This document shows, one piece after another, positions 15,823-24,998 of a stretch of 64,000 nucleotides of DNA (position 1 is its first letter; the number at the start of each line of letters is the position of its first letter). Origin of the DNA: Sphingopyxis sp. DBS4 (GTDB lineage: Bacteria; Pseudomonadota; Alphaproteobacteria; Sphingomonadales; Sphingomonadaceae). The stretch is taken from assembly GCF_024628865.1 (NCBI RefSeq), contig NZ_CP102384.1, positions 4,289,001-4,353,000 on the forward strand, in the 5' to 3' direction. The notes below the pieces were generated by a model. The model saw nothing but the letters and a program-made list of their open reading frames with translations, was not told the DNA's origin and made no database searches. Position numbers and translations under genes: made by a program.

Positions 15823-16917
15823 TCAGCCGAGATGGAGCATCGTGACCAGCGCAAAGCTGATCGCCCCGAGCACCAGCAGCGACAGCACCACCGCTGCCGT
15901 CACGCGCCCGCCCGCCTTGGCGACGGTGCGGACATCGACGCCGAGGCCAAGCGCCGCCATCGACACCACGGTCAGCAGCGTCGCGGCGCCGGCGATCGGC
16001 GCCAGAGCCGCTTGCGGGATCAGCCCGAACGAGCGTGCGGCGATCATGCCCAGAAAGCCGAGGATGAACCACGGCACAAGATGATGGATCGGCAGGCGGT
16101 TGGCTTTCCGGCGTTCGGCGGATGCGAGCCGGGCGAGCTCGGTGCCATCCTCGCAAAGACGCGGGGCGAGAATCGAAAGGGTCAGGCAGACCGGACCGAG
16201 CATCAGCACGCGGACCAGCTTGACCAGCGTGCCCATCTGGATTGCCGTCGCGCCCATCGGCGTGGCGGCGGCGATGACCTGGGGCACTGCATAGACGGTG
16301 AGCCCGGCGAACGCGCCATATTGGAGTTCGCTAAGGCGTAGCGCCAGCCCGAGCAGCGGCAGACCCAGTACGACCCCGACGCCGAGCACCGCCGTAAAGG
16401 CGATCGCCGCCGCGACGTCGTCGCTGTCGGCGCCGATCACCGGAGCGACCGCTGCGATCGCCGAATTGCCGCAGATCGAATTGCCGCACGCGACCAGCGT
16501 CGCCATTCGCCTGGGCAGGCCAAGCAGCCGCCCGATCGCGAAGCTCGCGCCGATCGCAAGGAAGACGGTGGCGGCGATGCCGATCAGCAGCGCCGGACCC
16601 GCGGCGAGGATCGTTGCGGCGCTGACCGATGCGCCGAGCAGAACCACGGCGATTTCGAGCAGCAATTTGGCGCTGAAATCGATTCCCGGAAGCCAGCGAG
16701 CCGGCGGCGTCCAGATGGAGCGGATCGCAGTGCCGATCAGGATCGCCAGCACCAGCGCTTCCAGCCAGACCTCGCCGAACAATCGCTGCTCGATGCCGGC
16801 CAGCGCGAACGCGACGCCGGTGACGCCGAGGCAGAGCGCCAGCCCGGGAACGATCCGTTCGATCCTGGCGGTGCGGGGCCTGCGGATTGCGGCGGCGGAA
16901 AGGGGGACGGTCGCCAT
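15823..16917 (-). CDS. YeiH/UPF0324 family membrane transporter (putative sulfate exporter family)
   Basis: Polytopic inner-membrane protein of 364 residues with about ten hydrophobic segments. Family signatures include LLEIAVVLLGASVSAATIL, VACGNSICGNSAIAAVAPVI (a conserved half-helix motif, about residue 145) and PWFILGFLGMIAARS near the C-terminus. The family is annotated as putative sulfate exporter; direct transport evidence is limited. The ATG at 16917 is preferred over an upstream in-frame start at 17004 because the extension is arginine-rich and unlike the family. A divergent LysR gene at 17168 is the usual partner. Confidence 0.9.
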   Translation of the reverse strand: MATVPLSAAAIRRPRTARIERIVPGLALCLGVTGVAFALAGIEQRLFGEVWLEALVLAILIGTAIRSIWTPPARWLPGIDFSAKLLLEIAVVLLGASVSAATILAAGPALLIGIAATVFLAIGASFAIGRLLGLPRRMATLVACGNSICGNSAIAAVAPVIGADSDDVAAAIAFTAVLGVGVVLGLPLLGLALRLSELQYGAFAGLTVYAVPQVIAAATPMGATAIQMGTLVKLVRVLMLGPVCLTLSILAPRLCEDGTELARLASAERRKANRLPIHHLVPWFILGFLGMIAARSFGLIPQAALAPIAGAATLLTVVSMAALGLGVDVRTVAKAGGRVTAAVVLSLLVLGAISFALVTMLHLG

Positions 16918-17167
16918 GACGGCTTCTTTCTGAAAGGCGGGTAGGCGGTAGGTCGCCCTCGATGCCTTCGCTATCGGCCGCTTTTCCGGTCGCCTCCAAC
17001 GCAAGTTGCTGCTCGTTTCAATCGCCTGCGCTTGTTGATCGCGTTCACGCTAATCAATCGATTTTAATTGTTGGAACGACCGATATATTCGCTTGGACAG
17101 ATTGAATGGCGCGGCGCATCCTGCGTGCAAAGGAGACGATCATGCGCGCCTCGATGGCACCGATCCC
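16918..17167. promoter_or_regulatory. yeiH / lysR divergent control region
   Basis: A 250-bp gap between divergent genes. The segment 17035-17095 is AT-rich and contains interrupted dyads around AATCAATCGATTTTAATT, as expected for LysR-type binding. No other gene is supported here. Confidence 0.5.
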
Positions 17168-18037
17168 ATGACGCTCGAGCAGCTCCGCATCTTCGTCGGG
17201 GTCGCGGAGCGCGAGCATATGACGCGCGCGGCGGAGGCGCTCCACATCACCCAGTCGGCGGTCAGCGCGGCGATCAAGACGCTGGAGGAGCGGCACAATG
17301 TCCCGCTGTTCCACCGCATCGGGCGGCGGATCGAACTGACCGACGCGGGCCGGCTGTTCCTGGTCGAGGCGCGCGCTGTGCTCGGCCGCGCCGCGAGCGC
17401 CGAGCGCACGCTGGCCGAGTTCGGCGGGTTGGAGCGCGGCACGCTGACGCTCGTCGCCAGCCAGACGATCGCCGGCTATTGGCTGCCCCCGTTCCTCGCG
17501 CGGTTTCGCCGACGCTACCCCGGAATCGCCGTCACGCTGTCGATCGGCAACAGCGAGCAGGCGGCGGATCGGGTGCGCGAGGGCAGCGCCGAGCTTGGCT
17601 TTGTCGAGGGGTTGATCGACGATCCGGCGCTGGCGCGCTGGACGGTCGGCCACGACGATCTTGCGCTGGTCGGCTCCGAAGCCGCGCCGGGCGGCGCCGA
17701 CAGGGATTGGCTGGTTTCGGTCCCCTGGGTGCTGCGCGAGGAAGGGTCGGGCACGCGTTCGACCTTCGAGGCTGCGCTCGCCCCGCTCGGCCTGACGCTC
17801 GCCGACCTCGACGTGATCCTCACCCTGCCGTCGAACGAGGCGGTCCGCTCGGCGGTCAGCGCGGGGGCGGGCCATACGCTGATCTCGACGTTGGTCGTCG
17901 AGCCCTTGCTGCGCGCCGGACGAATCCAGCGCACCGCTTTCGACCTCGAACCGCGCCCCTTCTATGGTCTGCGCCACAAGGAACGCTATCGCGGCAAGGC
18001 GGGCGACGCGCTGCTCGCGATGATCGAGCGCGGATAG
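17168..18037 (+). CDS. LysR family transcriptional regulator (YeiE/CysB-type partner of YeiH)
   Basis: A 289-residue LysR regulator. The N-terminal winged HTH covers residues 1-60 (MTLEQLRIFVGVAEREHMTR, LHITQSAVSAAIKTLEE), followed by a linker helix and a periplasmic-binding-protein-like effector domain (about 90-289). The ATG at 17168 starts exactly at the family's N-terminus; the longer reading from 17093 adds atypical residues. Position, divergent from yeiH, suggests that it controls the transporter in response to a sulfur or other anionic metabolite. The effector is not evident. Confidence 0.92.
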   Translation: MTLEQLRIFVGVAEREHMTRAAEALHITQSAVSAAIKTLEERHNVPLFHRIGRRIELTDAGRLFLVEARAVLGRAASAERTLAEFGGLERGTLTLVASQTIAGYWLPPFLARFRRRYPGIAVTLSIGNSEQAADRVREGSAELGFVEGLIDDPALARWTVGHDDLALVGSEAAPGGADRDWLVSVPWVLREEGSGTRSTFEAALAPLGLTLADLDVILTLPSNEAVRSAVSAGAGHTLISTLVVEPLLRAGRIQRTAFDLEPRPFYGLRHKERYRGKAGDALLAMIERG

Positions 18038-18048
18038 CGGCAACCGGC

Positions 18049-19455
18049 TCAGCTTTTCGTCCACCGTCCGCCAAGCGCCCGGAACAGGTCGACCTGCGCA
18101 TCGGCGATGCGCGCGTCGGCGAGCGCCAGCGAGGCTTCGGTTTCGGCGAAGCTGCGTTCGGCGTCGAGCGCGGCGAGTCCGTCGATCGCGCCTTCGCGCT
18201 GCTGCGCGCGCGTGATCTTCACCGCCGTCGCGGCCTGATCGCGCGCCGCCTGCAGCGCCGTTCGCCGGTCGAGCTGGTGCGCATAGGCGGAGAGTGCGGT
18301 TTCGGCTTCCTCAAGCGCGCGCAGCACCGTGCCGTCGAACTGGGCGAGCGATGCCTGCGTGTCGGCCTCCGCCCCCGCGATCCGCGCCCGCGCGCCTTCC
18401 TGGTTGAGGAAATTCCAGTTGATCAGCGGGCCGAGCAGCCAGCGCAGCGGCCCGCCGCCGAACAGATCGCCGAGGCCGCTGCTCGTCTGGCCGACCGACC
18501 CGCCGAGCGTGATCTTCGGATAGAGGTCGGCCGTCGCGACGCCGATGCGCGCGGTCGACGCCGCAAGACGGCGCTCGGCGGCAGCAACGTCGGGACGTCG
18601 CGCGAGCAGCGCGGCACCGTCGCCGACCGGGATCGGCTGGTCGAGCCGCAACGTCGTCGTGCGTGCGGCGGCGACCGGCGGCAGGTCGGCGGGGGCGCGG
18701 CCGGTCAGCGTCGCGAGACGGAACAGCGCGGCGTCGCGTTCGGCGGCGATCGCGGGAATGTCGGCGCGGCGCTGATCGCGCAGCGCCGCGATTCGCGCGG
18801 TATCGAGCCTGGTCGTCAGCCCGACCTCGGCGCGGCGCGCGGTGAGCGCCACCGACTGGTCGAGCAAGGCGACGATGCGCGTCGCGACGCCCAGCCGCTC
18901 GGCGGCCGAGGCGGCGTCGGCATAGGCGCGCGCGGTTTCGGCGGCGACGGTAACGCGCACCGCATCGGCATCGGCCTCGGCGGCGCCGAGGTCACCGCGC
19001 GCGGCCTCGACCCCTCGCGAGACGCGGCCGAACAGGTCGACCTCGTAGCCGACGGTAAGGCCGCCATCGACCTGCCAGCCGGTGCGGTCGGCCCCCGGCG
19101 GCACCTGCCCTTCGCTGACGCGTCCATAGGTCGCCCCGGCGCTGAAGTCGGTCGACGGCAGGCGGTCGCCGCGCACTTCGCGTAAGGCTGCCCGGGCCTT
19201 GGCGATGCGGGCGACGGCAACGCGGACGTCGGTGTTCGCGGCGAGCGCGTCGGCGATCAGCCCGTCGAGCACCGGATCCTTGTAAAGCCGCCACCATTCG
19301 GCATCGGCGGGTAGGGGGCTGGTCACGCCGGCTTGGGTCGAGAGGAAGGGGCCGGACGACGCCGCAGGGGGAGCGGGGCGGGCGTAGTCCGGCCCGACCG
19401 CGCACGCGGCCAGCGTGAGCGCGGATAGGGTGGTGAGCAAGGGGCGAAGGATCAT
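18049..19455 (-). CDS. RND efflux outer-membrane channel lipoprotein (NodT/OprM family)
   Basis: Outer-membrane component of the tripartite pump. The 468-residue protein starts with a lipoprotein signal (TTLSALTLAACAVGPDYARP; lipid-attachment cysteine at about residue 18) and has the two repeated OEP domains of the family: the first at about 65-265 and the second at about 275-460. Family hallmarks include WWRLYKDPVLDGLIADALA and RRPDVAAAERRLAASTARIG. It is the last gene of the RND operon, separated from the pump gene by a palindromic repeat. Which drugs are exported cannot be told. Confidence 0.93.
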   Translation of the reverse strand: MILRPLLTTLSALTLAACAVGPDYARPAPPAASSGPFLSTQAGVTSPLPADAEWWRLYKDPVLDGLIADALAANTDVRVAVARIAKARAALREVRGDRLPSTDFSAGATYGRVSEGQVPPGADRTGWQVDGGLTVGYEVDLFGRVSRGVEAARGDLGAAEADADAVRVTVAAETARAYADAASAAERLGVATRIVALLDQSVALTARRAEVGLTTRLDTARIAALRDQRRADIPAIAAERDAALFRLATLTGRAPADLPPVAAARTTTLRLDQPIPVGDGAALLARRPDVAAAERRLAASTARIGVATADLYPKITLGGSVGQTSSGLGDLFGGGPLRWLLGPLINWNFLNQEGARARIAGAEADTQASLAQFDGTVLRALEEAETALSAYAHQLDRRTALQAARDQAATAVKITRAQQREGAIDGLAALDAERSFAETEASLALADARIADAQVDLFRALGGRWTKS

Positions 19456-19485
19456 CGAAAATCTCCAGACTTTGCTTTCAAGATC

Positions 19486-19579
19486 TCCGTGTTCCCCCGC
19501 GAATGCGGGGGCCCATCATCGGACGGTGCAAACGGGAACCGACCGGAGATGGGTCCCCGCCTGCGCGGGGACACACGGA
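19486..19579. repeat. Palindromic repeat between pump and channel genes
   Basis: Arms 19486-19517 and 19548-19579 are imperfect reverse complements with CCCCCGCGAATGCGGGGG cores and TCCGTGT/ACACGGA ends. Same family as 4213-4296. It sits within the RND operon. Confidence 0.8.
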
Positions 19580-19593
19580 AATTGGGGCAGGCA

Positions 19594-22500
19594 TTATTCC
19601 GCGGGCACCGGAGCTGCCGCGCCATGCTCGCCCCTACGCCGCCGCTGTGCCAGCCAATCGCCGAGCGCGCGGCAGACGACATAGAAGGTGGGGGTGAAGA
19701 GCAGGCCGAAGGCGGTGACCCCGATCATCCCGAAGAAGACCGCGGTGCCGAGGGCCTGCCGCAGTTCCGCCCCGGCGCCGCTCGCGATCAGCAGCGGCAC
19801 CGCGCCGAGGATGAAGGCGAAGCTGGTCATCAGGATCGGGCGCAGGCGATCGCGCGCGGCGCGCACCGCGGCCTCGACCGGCGACAGCCCGTCCTGTTCT
19901 TCGGCCTGCCTGGCGAATTCGACGATCAGGATCGCATTCTTCGCCGCGAGCGCGATGAGGACGACGAGCCCGATCTGCGTCAGGACATTATTGTCCATTC
20001 CGCGCAGATTCACGCCGACCATCGCCGCGAACAGGCACATCGGCACGATCAGGATGATCGACAGCGGCAGCGTCAGGCTCTCATATTGCGCGGCGAGGAC
20101 GAGGAAGACGAACACCACCGCCAGCGCGAAGACGAGCGCCGCCGTGCTGCCCGCCGCCTTCTGCTGGAAGGCGATGCCGGTCCACTCGGTGGCATATCCT
20201 GCGGGCAGGGTGTCGGCGGCGAGCTTCTCCATCGTCGTCAGCGACGCGCCCGACGAATAGCCCGGCGCGGTGTCGCCATCGACCTCGACCGCAGGATAGA
20301 GGTTATAGCGGACGACGCGGTACGGACCGGTCTTGTCCTTGAAGGTCGCGACCGACCCGATCGGCACCATCTCCCCCGTGTTCGAGCGCGTCTGGAGGTT
20401 GGCGATATCGGCGACCGACTGGCGGAAGGGCGCATCGGCCTGCGCGGTGACGCGGTAGGTGCGACCGAGCAGGTTGAAATCGTTGACGAACGCCGACCCC
20501 AGATAGACCTGCAGCGTCTCGAACACGCGCTCGGGCGGGACGCCGAGCAGGTTCGCCTTCGCCCGGTCGATGTCGGCATAGACGCGCGGGGACCCGGTAT
20601 CGAAGAAGGTGAAGACCTGCGCCAGACCCGGCGCTTCATTGGCCTTGCCGATCAGCTTGCCCGATTCCTCGGCCAGCTTCTGGTATCCATGGCCGCCGCG
20701 ATCCTGCACTATCATCCGATACCCGCCGGCCGAGCCGATGCCCTGAATCAGCGGCGGCGGAATCACGATCACGCGCGCTTCGGTGATGTCGGCGACGTCG
20801 GCGCGCGCTTCGTTCATGATCTCGTCGAAACTGACGCCGAGCTTCTTGCGCTCCTCGAAGCTCTTGAGCGGAAAGTAAGCGGCGGCAGCATTCGGGGCGA
20901 GCGTCTGCGACGGCCCGTCGAAGCCCGCGAGCATCACCGATCCGAGAATGCCCTTGTTCGGCAGGATACGCGCAGCAACCTTGCGGAGCGCCGCGTCGGT
21001 GCGCTCGACCGAGGCCCCCGGCGGCAATTGCACGACTGCGAGGAAATAGCCCTGGTCCTGTGCGGGGATGAAGCCGGTCGGGGTTGCCCAGAACAGGCCC
21101 ATGGTCGCAGCGATCAGCCCGCCATAGGTGATCATCATCCGCTTCGGCTGGCGGACCAGCCGCGCGGTGAGCGATGCATAAGCCGTGCTCATCTTCTCGA
21201 ACGCTTCGTTGAAGGCGTCACCGGCACGGGCCGCGAGTTCGCGGAGGCGTGAGGGCTGTTCGGGTTCGGCGTGCGGCTTCAGCAGGATGGCGGCCAGCGC
21301 GGGCGACAGGGTGAGCGAGACGATCAGCGAGATGATCGTCGCGGTCGAGATCGTTACCGCGAACTGCCGATAGAAGGCGCCCGACAACCCGGTCAGGAAC
21401 AGGGTGGGGACGAACACCGCGCACAGCACGAGGACGATCGCGACGAGCGCGCCCGACACCTCGTCCATCGATGTCTGCGCGGCTTTCAGCGCCGACAGCC
21501 CGCGCTCGAGGTTTCGCTCGACATTCTCGACCACGACGATCGCATCGTCGACGACGATGCCGATCGCCAGCACGAGTCCGAAAAGCGACAGGCTGTTGAG
21601 GCTGTAGCCGAGCCCCGCGAGCACCGCGAAGGTACCGACGAGCGAGATCGGAATCGCGACGATCGGGATCACCGCGGCGCGCCATTTCTGCAGGAAGACC
21701 AGGATCACGATGACGACAAGCACCATCGCTTCGAGCAAAGTGTCCTTCACCGCGTCGATCGACTGCTCGATGAACTTGGTGGGGTTATAGATGACGCGAT
21801 ATTCGAGGCCCTTGGGAAAGCTCTTCGATGCCGCCGCCATCTCGGTCTCGATCGCCTTTGCGGCTTCGAGCGCGTTCGAGCCCGGACGCTGGAAGGCCGC
21901 GAGGATCACTGTCGGATCGCCCGACAGATAGGTGTTGCTGTTATAATCCGACGCGCCGAGCTCGACGCGGGCGACGTCGGCGACGCGCACCTGCCGCCCG
22001 TCGGCATCGGTGCGGATCACGACGTCGGCAAACTGCTGCGCGTCGGCGAGGCGGCCCTGCGTCTCGACATTGAGCTGATAGGCGTTGCCGTTCGCATAGG
22101 GCGGCTGGCCGAGCGATCCCGCCGCGACCTGCACATTCTGCGCGCGCAGCGCCGCGACGATTTCGCCTGCCGTCAAGTTCAGCGAAGCGGCGCGCGTCGG
22201 GTCGATCCACACGCGCATCGCATAGTCGCGCGCGCCGAACAGGCGGACATCGCCGACGCCGTCGATGCGGCTGAGGCGGTCTTTGAGCTGGGTCAGCGCA
22301 TAGTTGGAAAGATAGGAACGATCGAGCGACTTGTCGGGCGAGACGAGGTTCACGACCATCAGAAAGTCGGGCGAGGTCTTGCGCGTCACGACGCCGAGCC
22401 GCTGCACCGCTTCGGGCAGGCGCGGCACCGCGATCGCGACGCGGTTCTGCACCAGCACCTGCGCGGCGTCGAGGTCGGTGCCGATCTTGAAGGTGACGGT

Positions 22501-22776
22501 GATCGTCACATTGCCGTCGCCGGTCGACTGGCTCGACTGATAGAGCATGTTGTCGACGCCGTTGATCTCCTGCTCGATCGGCGTCGCCACCGTCTCGGCG
22601 ACGGTCTCGGCCGACGCGCCGGGATAGCTGGCGGTGACCGTGACCGTCGGCGGGACGATGTCGGGATATTGCGAGACGGGCAGCGACCAGTAAGCGATCG
22701 CGCCGACGAGAGTGATGATCACCGCGATGACCGCGGCGAAGATCGGGCGGATGATGAAGAAGCGCGAAAGACGCAT
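19594..22776 (-). CDS. RND multidrug efflux pump, inner-membrane transporter (HAE1 family)
   Basis: Proton-driven AcrB/MexB-type pump of 1060 residues. The N-terminus MRLSRFFIIRPIFAAVIAVI is standard for the family. Two halves each have one plus five transmembrane helices flanking large periplasmic loops. The proton-relay aspartates occur in helix 4 (GIVVDDAIVVVENVER, about residues 400-415), and helix 10 carries the family lysine region in ALAAKNAILIVEFARQ. The porter-domain motifs GDVRLFGARDYAMRVWIDP and PGSTIK-like PPGASVERTD are visible. Tripartite partners flank it: adaptor at 22940 and channel at 18049, both on the same strand. A TetR gene upstream is the likely repressor. Confidence 0.97.
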   Translation of the reverse strand: MRLSRFFIIRPIFAAVIAVIITLVGAIAYWSLPVSQYPDIVPPTVTVTASYPGASAETVAETVATPIEQEINGVDNMLYQSSQSTGDGNVTITVTFKIGTDLDAAQVLVQNRVAIAVPRLPEAVQRLGVVTRKTSPDFLMVVNLVSPDKSLDRSYLSNYALTQLKDRLSRIDGVGDVRLFGARDYAMRVWIDPTRAASLNLTAGEIVAALRAQNVQVAAGSLGQPPYANGNAYQLNVETQGRLADAQQFADVVIRTDADGRQVRVADVARVELGASDYNSNTYLSGDPTVILAAFQRPGSNALEAAKAIETEMAAASKSFPKGLEYRVIYNPTKFIEQSIDAVKDTLLEAMVLVVIVILVFLQKWRAAVIPIVAIPISLVGTFAVLAGLGYSLNSLSLFGLVLAIGIVVDDAIVVVENVERNLERGLSALKAAQTSMDEVSGALVAIVLVLCAVFVPTLFLTGLSGAFYRQFAVTISTATIISLIVSLTLSPALAAILLKPHAEPEQPSRLRELAARAGDAFNEAFEKMSTAYASLTARLVRQPKRMMITYGGLIAATMGLFWATPTGFIPAQDQGYFLAVVQLPPGASVERTDAALRKVAARILPNKGILGSVMLAGFDGPSQTLAPNAAAAYFPLKSFEERKKLGVSFDEIMNEARADVADITEARVIVIPPPLIQGIGSAGGYRMIVQDRGGHGYQKLAEESGKLIGKANEAPGLAQVFTFFDTGSPRVYADIDRAKANLLGVPPERVFETLQVYLGSAFVNDFNLLGRTYRVTAQADAPFRQSVADIANLQTRSNTGEMVPIGSVATFKDKTGPYRVVRYNLYPAVEVDGDTAPGYSSGASLTTMEKLAADTLPAGYATEWTGIAFQQKAAGSTAALVFALAVVFVFLVLAAQYESLTLPLSIILIVPMCLFAAMVGVNLRGMDNNVLTQIGLVVLIALAAKNAILIVEFARQAEEQDGLSPVEAAVRAARDRLRPILMTSFAFILGAVPLLIASGAGAELRQALGTAVFFGMIGVTAFGLLFTPTFYVVCRALGDWLAQRRRRGEHGAAAPVPAE

Positions 22777-22823
22777 GACCGGCTCCCCGGACTGGAGGAT
22801 CGAAAAATTTGATCTTGTTTCAT

Positions 22824-22932
22824 CCCCTCCCGCTTGCGGGAGGGGCAGCGAGAGTTGCGAACTTGTTCGCTACTCGCAGCGGGGAGGGCGGTGACAGGCC
22901 CTCCCCAAACCCCTCCCCGAAGGGAGGGGCTT
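22824..22932. repeat. CCCCTCCCGC-type palindromic repeat
   Basis: Starts with a perfect hairpin (CCCCTCCCGCTTGCGGGAGG and following bases, 22824-22845) and ends with another GC-rich hairpin near 22909-22929. It shares both hairpin and linker wording (GGCCCTCCCC) with the element at 63434-63535 inside coaBC. It lies between adaptor and pump genes of the RND operon. Confidence 0.8.
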
Positions 22933-22939
22933 CAAGGCG

Positions 22940-24217
22940 TTACCGTGCGAAGGTGGCTTCGCCGACCAGCGCCTCACTCGGCGGCGGGGCGGTTTCGGCA
23001 ACCGGCGAAATCTTGCCCGCGCGCGTCTGCACCTTCGTGCCTGGTTGCGCGAGCTGGGTGCCGGTGATCACGATGCGGTCGGTCGGTGCGATGCCGCCGC
23101 GCACGACGCGGAGGCCATCGACGACCGGACCGAGCCGGACCTCGCGCGTCGCGACCTGACCGTCCTTGCCGACCACCAGCAAAGTCTTGCGCGCCTGGTC
23201 GGTCTGCACGGCCGCGTCGGGGACGAGCAGCGCGCGCTCGCTGGCGCCGCTCGCCAGCCGCATGTTGCCGAACATCCCCGGCGACAGGAACAGGTCGGGA
23301 TTGGCGATCACCGCGCGGCCGCGGATCGTCCCCGATCGCGGGTCGATGCCGTTATCGGTGAAGTCGAGCTTTCCGGTGCGGCTGTAGTCGGCCTCGTCCT
23401 GCAGCTTGATCTGCACCTCGGTTCCCTTCGCCCCGTCTTCCTGAGCGCGCTTGGCTTTCAGGAACAGGCCTTCGGAGCCGTTGAAGCTGAAATAAATGGG
23501 ATCGAGCGCGTTGATCGTCGTCAGCAGGCTACCGGCGCTGCCTTCGCCTGCGGCGACGAGATTGCCCGCGTCGACGCGGCGATCGGAGATGCGTCCGCTG
23601 ATCGGTGCGCGCACCTGCGTAAACTCCATGTCGAGCGCGCGCGAGCGCACGCGCGCATCGGCGGCCGCGAGCGCGGCCGACGCCGCGCGCAGCTTGGCGC
23701 CGAGCTGGTCGAGGTCGCTCTGCGACACCGCGTCGTCGGCGACGAGCCGGTTGGCGCGCGCAAGGTTGGTCTGCGCGAGCGCCAGATCGCTGCGCGCGCT
23801 GGCCGCTTCGGCGCGCGCTTCGGCGAGCGCGGCGGCGAAGGGGCGCGGGTCGATCGAGAAGAGAAGCTGGCCCTTGCGGACGATCTGACCGTCGGTGAAA
23901 TGGACGCCGACGAGCTGGCCCGAGACGCGCGGGCGCACTTCGACGGCCTGGCTTGCCTCGAAGCGGCCGACATAATCGTCCCATTCGTCGATGTCGCGGA
24001 CCAGCGGGGCCGCGACGGTGACGACCGGGATCGGCGGCGCGGCGTTGGCCGGCGCCTCGCGGTGAGTCAGGCCCCAGCCGCCGGCGATGACAAGCGCGAC
24101 CGGCAGGCCGATCTGCAGGGTCCGGCGCCAGCGGCGCGGGGGCTGGGTCGGGGCGAGGGCGGCGTTCGCCGTCTCCTCGGACTCCAAGGGGGGCCGGATC
24201 GGGGAGAGCATGTTCAT
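22940..24217 (-). CDS. RND efflux periplasmic adaptor (membrane fusion protein, MexA/AcrA family)
   Basis: Connects the inner-membrane pump to the outer-membrane channel. From the ATG at 24217 it has 425 residues: a cytoplasmic proline-rich start, a membrane anchor (LQIGLPVALVIAGGWGL), a lipoyl-like domain (VEVRPRVSGQLVGVHFTDGQ, IVRKGQLLFSIDPRPF), a long helical hairpin (ALAEARAEAASARSDLALAQ), then beta-barrel and membrane-proximal domains (GRISDRRVDAGNLV, FLSPGMFGNMRLASG). ATG codons at 24217 and 24211 are both possible. It begins only 4 bp after the small gene 24222-24632, so they are co-transcribed. Confidence 0.94.
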   Translation of the reverse strand: MNMLSPIRPPLESEETANAALAPTQPPRRWRRTLQIGLPVALVIAGGWGLTHREAPANAAPPIPVVTVAAPLVRDIDEWDDYVGRFEASQAVEVRPRVSGQLVGVHFTDGQIVRKGQLLFSIDPRPFAAALAEARAEAASARSDLALAQTNLARANRLVADDAVSQSDLDQLGAKLRAASAALAAADARVRSRALDMEFTQVRAPISGRISDRRVDAGNLVAAGEGSAGSLLTTINALDPIYFSFNGSEGLFLKAKRAQEDGAKGTEVQIKLQDEADYSRTGKLDFTDNGIDPRSGTIRGRAVIANPDLFLSPGMFGNMRLASGASERALLVPDAAVQTDQARKTLLVVGKDGQVATREVRLGPVVDGLRVVRGGIAPTDRIVITGTQLAQPGTKVQTRAGKISPVAETAPPPSEALVGEATFAR

Positions 24218-24221
24218 GGGT

Positions 24222-24632
24222 TCACTTTCGGAAGAGGCGGGCGACGTGGACTTCGGCGACGCGCTTGCCCAGCAGTTCATAATGATCGGTGCTGAAACCC
24301 GCGGCGAAGAAGGCCTTGAGTTCGGCCTTCGGCACCGAATAGCTGTGGTGCCAGGTCAGCACCGCCATCCGGCGCAGCGCTTCGAGCCGCGGATCGGCGA
24401 GACGGCGGTTCACCGCGTCGCCAAAAATCCGCCCGAGCCATTTCGCGACCCGGCCGGGCTCGCGCAGGCTCGATGGCCGGTCGTGACGGGCAAGCATCAC
24501 GACCGACCATTCCAGCGCCGAAAAGCCTGCGGGACTATCGGCTTTCGGCGCTGCGGGGGAAAATGTGGGGGAGAAGGCGGAAGCCGGCGCGATGGCGGCG
24601 GCGACTCCGTCGGTCAGGGCAAGATAGGCCAT
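24222..24632 (-). CDS. Small uncharacterised protein leading the RND operon
   Basis: A 136-residue protein from the ATG at 24632 (MAYLALTDGVAAAIAPASAF). The N-terminal 45 residues are alanine- and proline-rich; the rest is helical and basic, with SALEWSVVMLARHDRPSSLR, LGRIFGDAVNRRLADPRLEA and SVPKAELKAFFAAGFSTDHY. No membrane helix or known catalytic motif is seen. It ends 4 bp before the adaptor start, so it is translationally linked to the pump genes. No family recognised; a pump-associated or regulatory role is only an inference. Confidence 0.7.
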   Translation of the reverse strand: MAYLALTDGVAAAIAPASAFSPTFSPAAPKADSPAGFSALEWSVVMLARHDRPSSLREPGRVAKWLGRIFGDAVNRRLADPRLEALRRMAVLTWHHSYSVPKAELKAFFAAGFSTDHYELLGKRVAEVHVARLFRK

Positions 24633-24858
24633 GGTCGGTCCTCCGTGGATATTTGCCGGGCGCAAGGGGGCTCACGCCCCGGAACGCTTGCGCCCGGCGA
24701 GGGGAGAGTCTGGATGCAGGAAGGCGATCCCGCCTTCATCGATGGCGGGGCGCGATCCTGCGAAACATGTCTGTCTGGGTTGGCCCGGGATCAGGCCGGC
24801 ACAGCAGGAGCGGAGTGCATCCGCGCTTCTTGTGGCGCGGCGGTCATTCCAACCATCT

Positions 24859-24872
24859 GTACCACACGGTAT
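24859..24872. promoter_or_regulatory. Putative TetR operator O1
   Basis: GTACCACACGGTAT: TACC and GGTA half-sites with 4-nt spacing, matching the O2 layout at 24906. It lies in the 366-bp region between tetR and the first pump-operon gene. Confidence 0.5.
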
Positions 24873-24905
24873 ATAAACATGCCGTTCATCTTGTCAAGGA
24901 GTTTT

Positions 24906-24919
24906 ATACCGACCGGTAT
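24906..24919. promoter_or_regulatory. Putative TetR operator O2
   Basis: ATACCGACCGGTAT, a perfect 6-bp inverted repeat around a 2-nt centre. It is the clearest palindrome upstream of the RND operon and the expected target of the repressor at 24999-25610. Confidence 0.65.
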
Positions 24920-24998
24920 CGAAAAATTCGGTGGCCCTGTTTCGGCCGCCCCCTGTCGATCCCCGATCAGGCCCGGGATGCGAGGCAAAAGACCGTCT

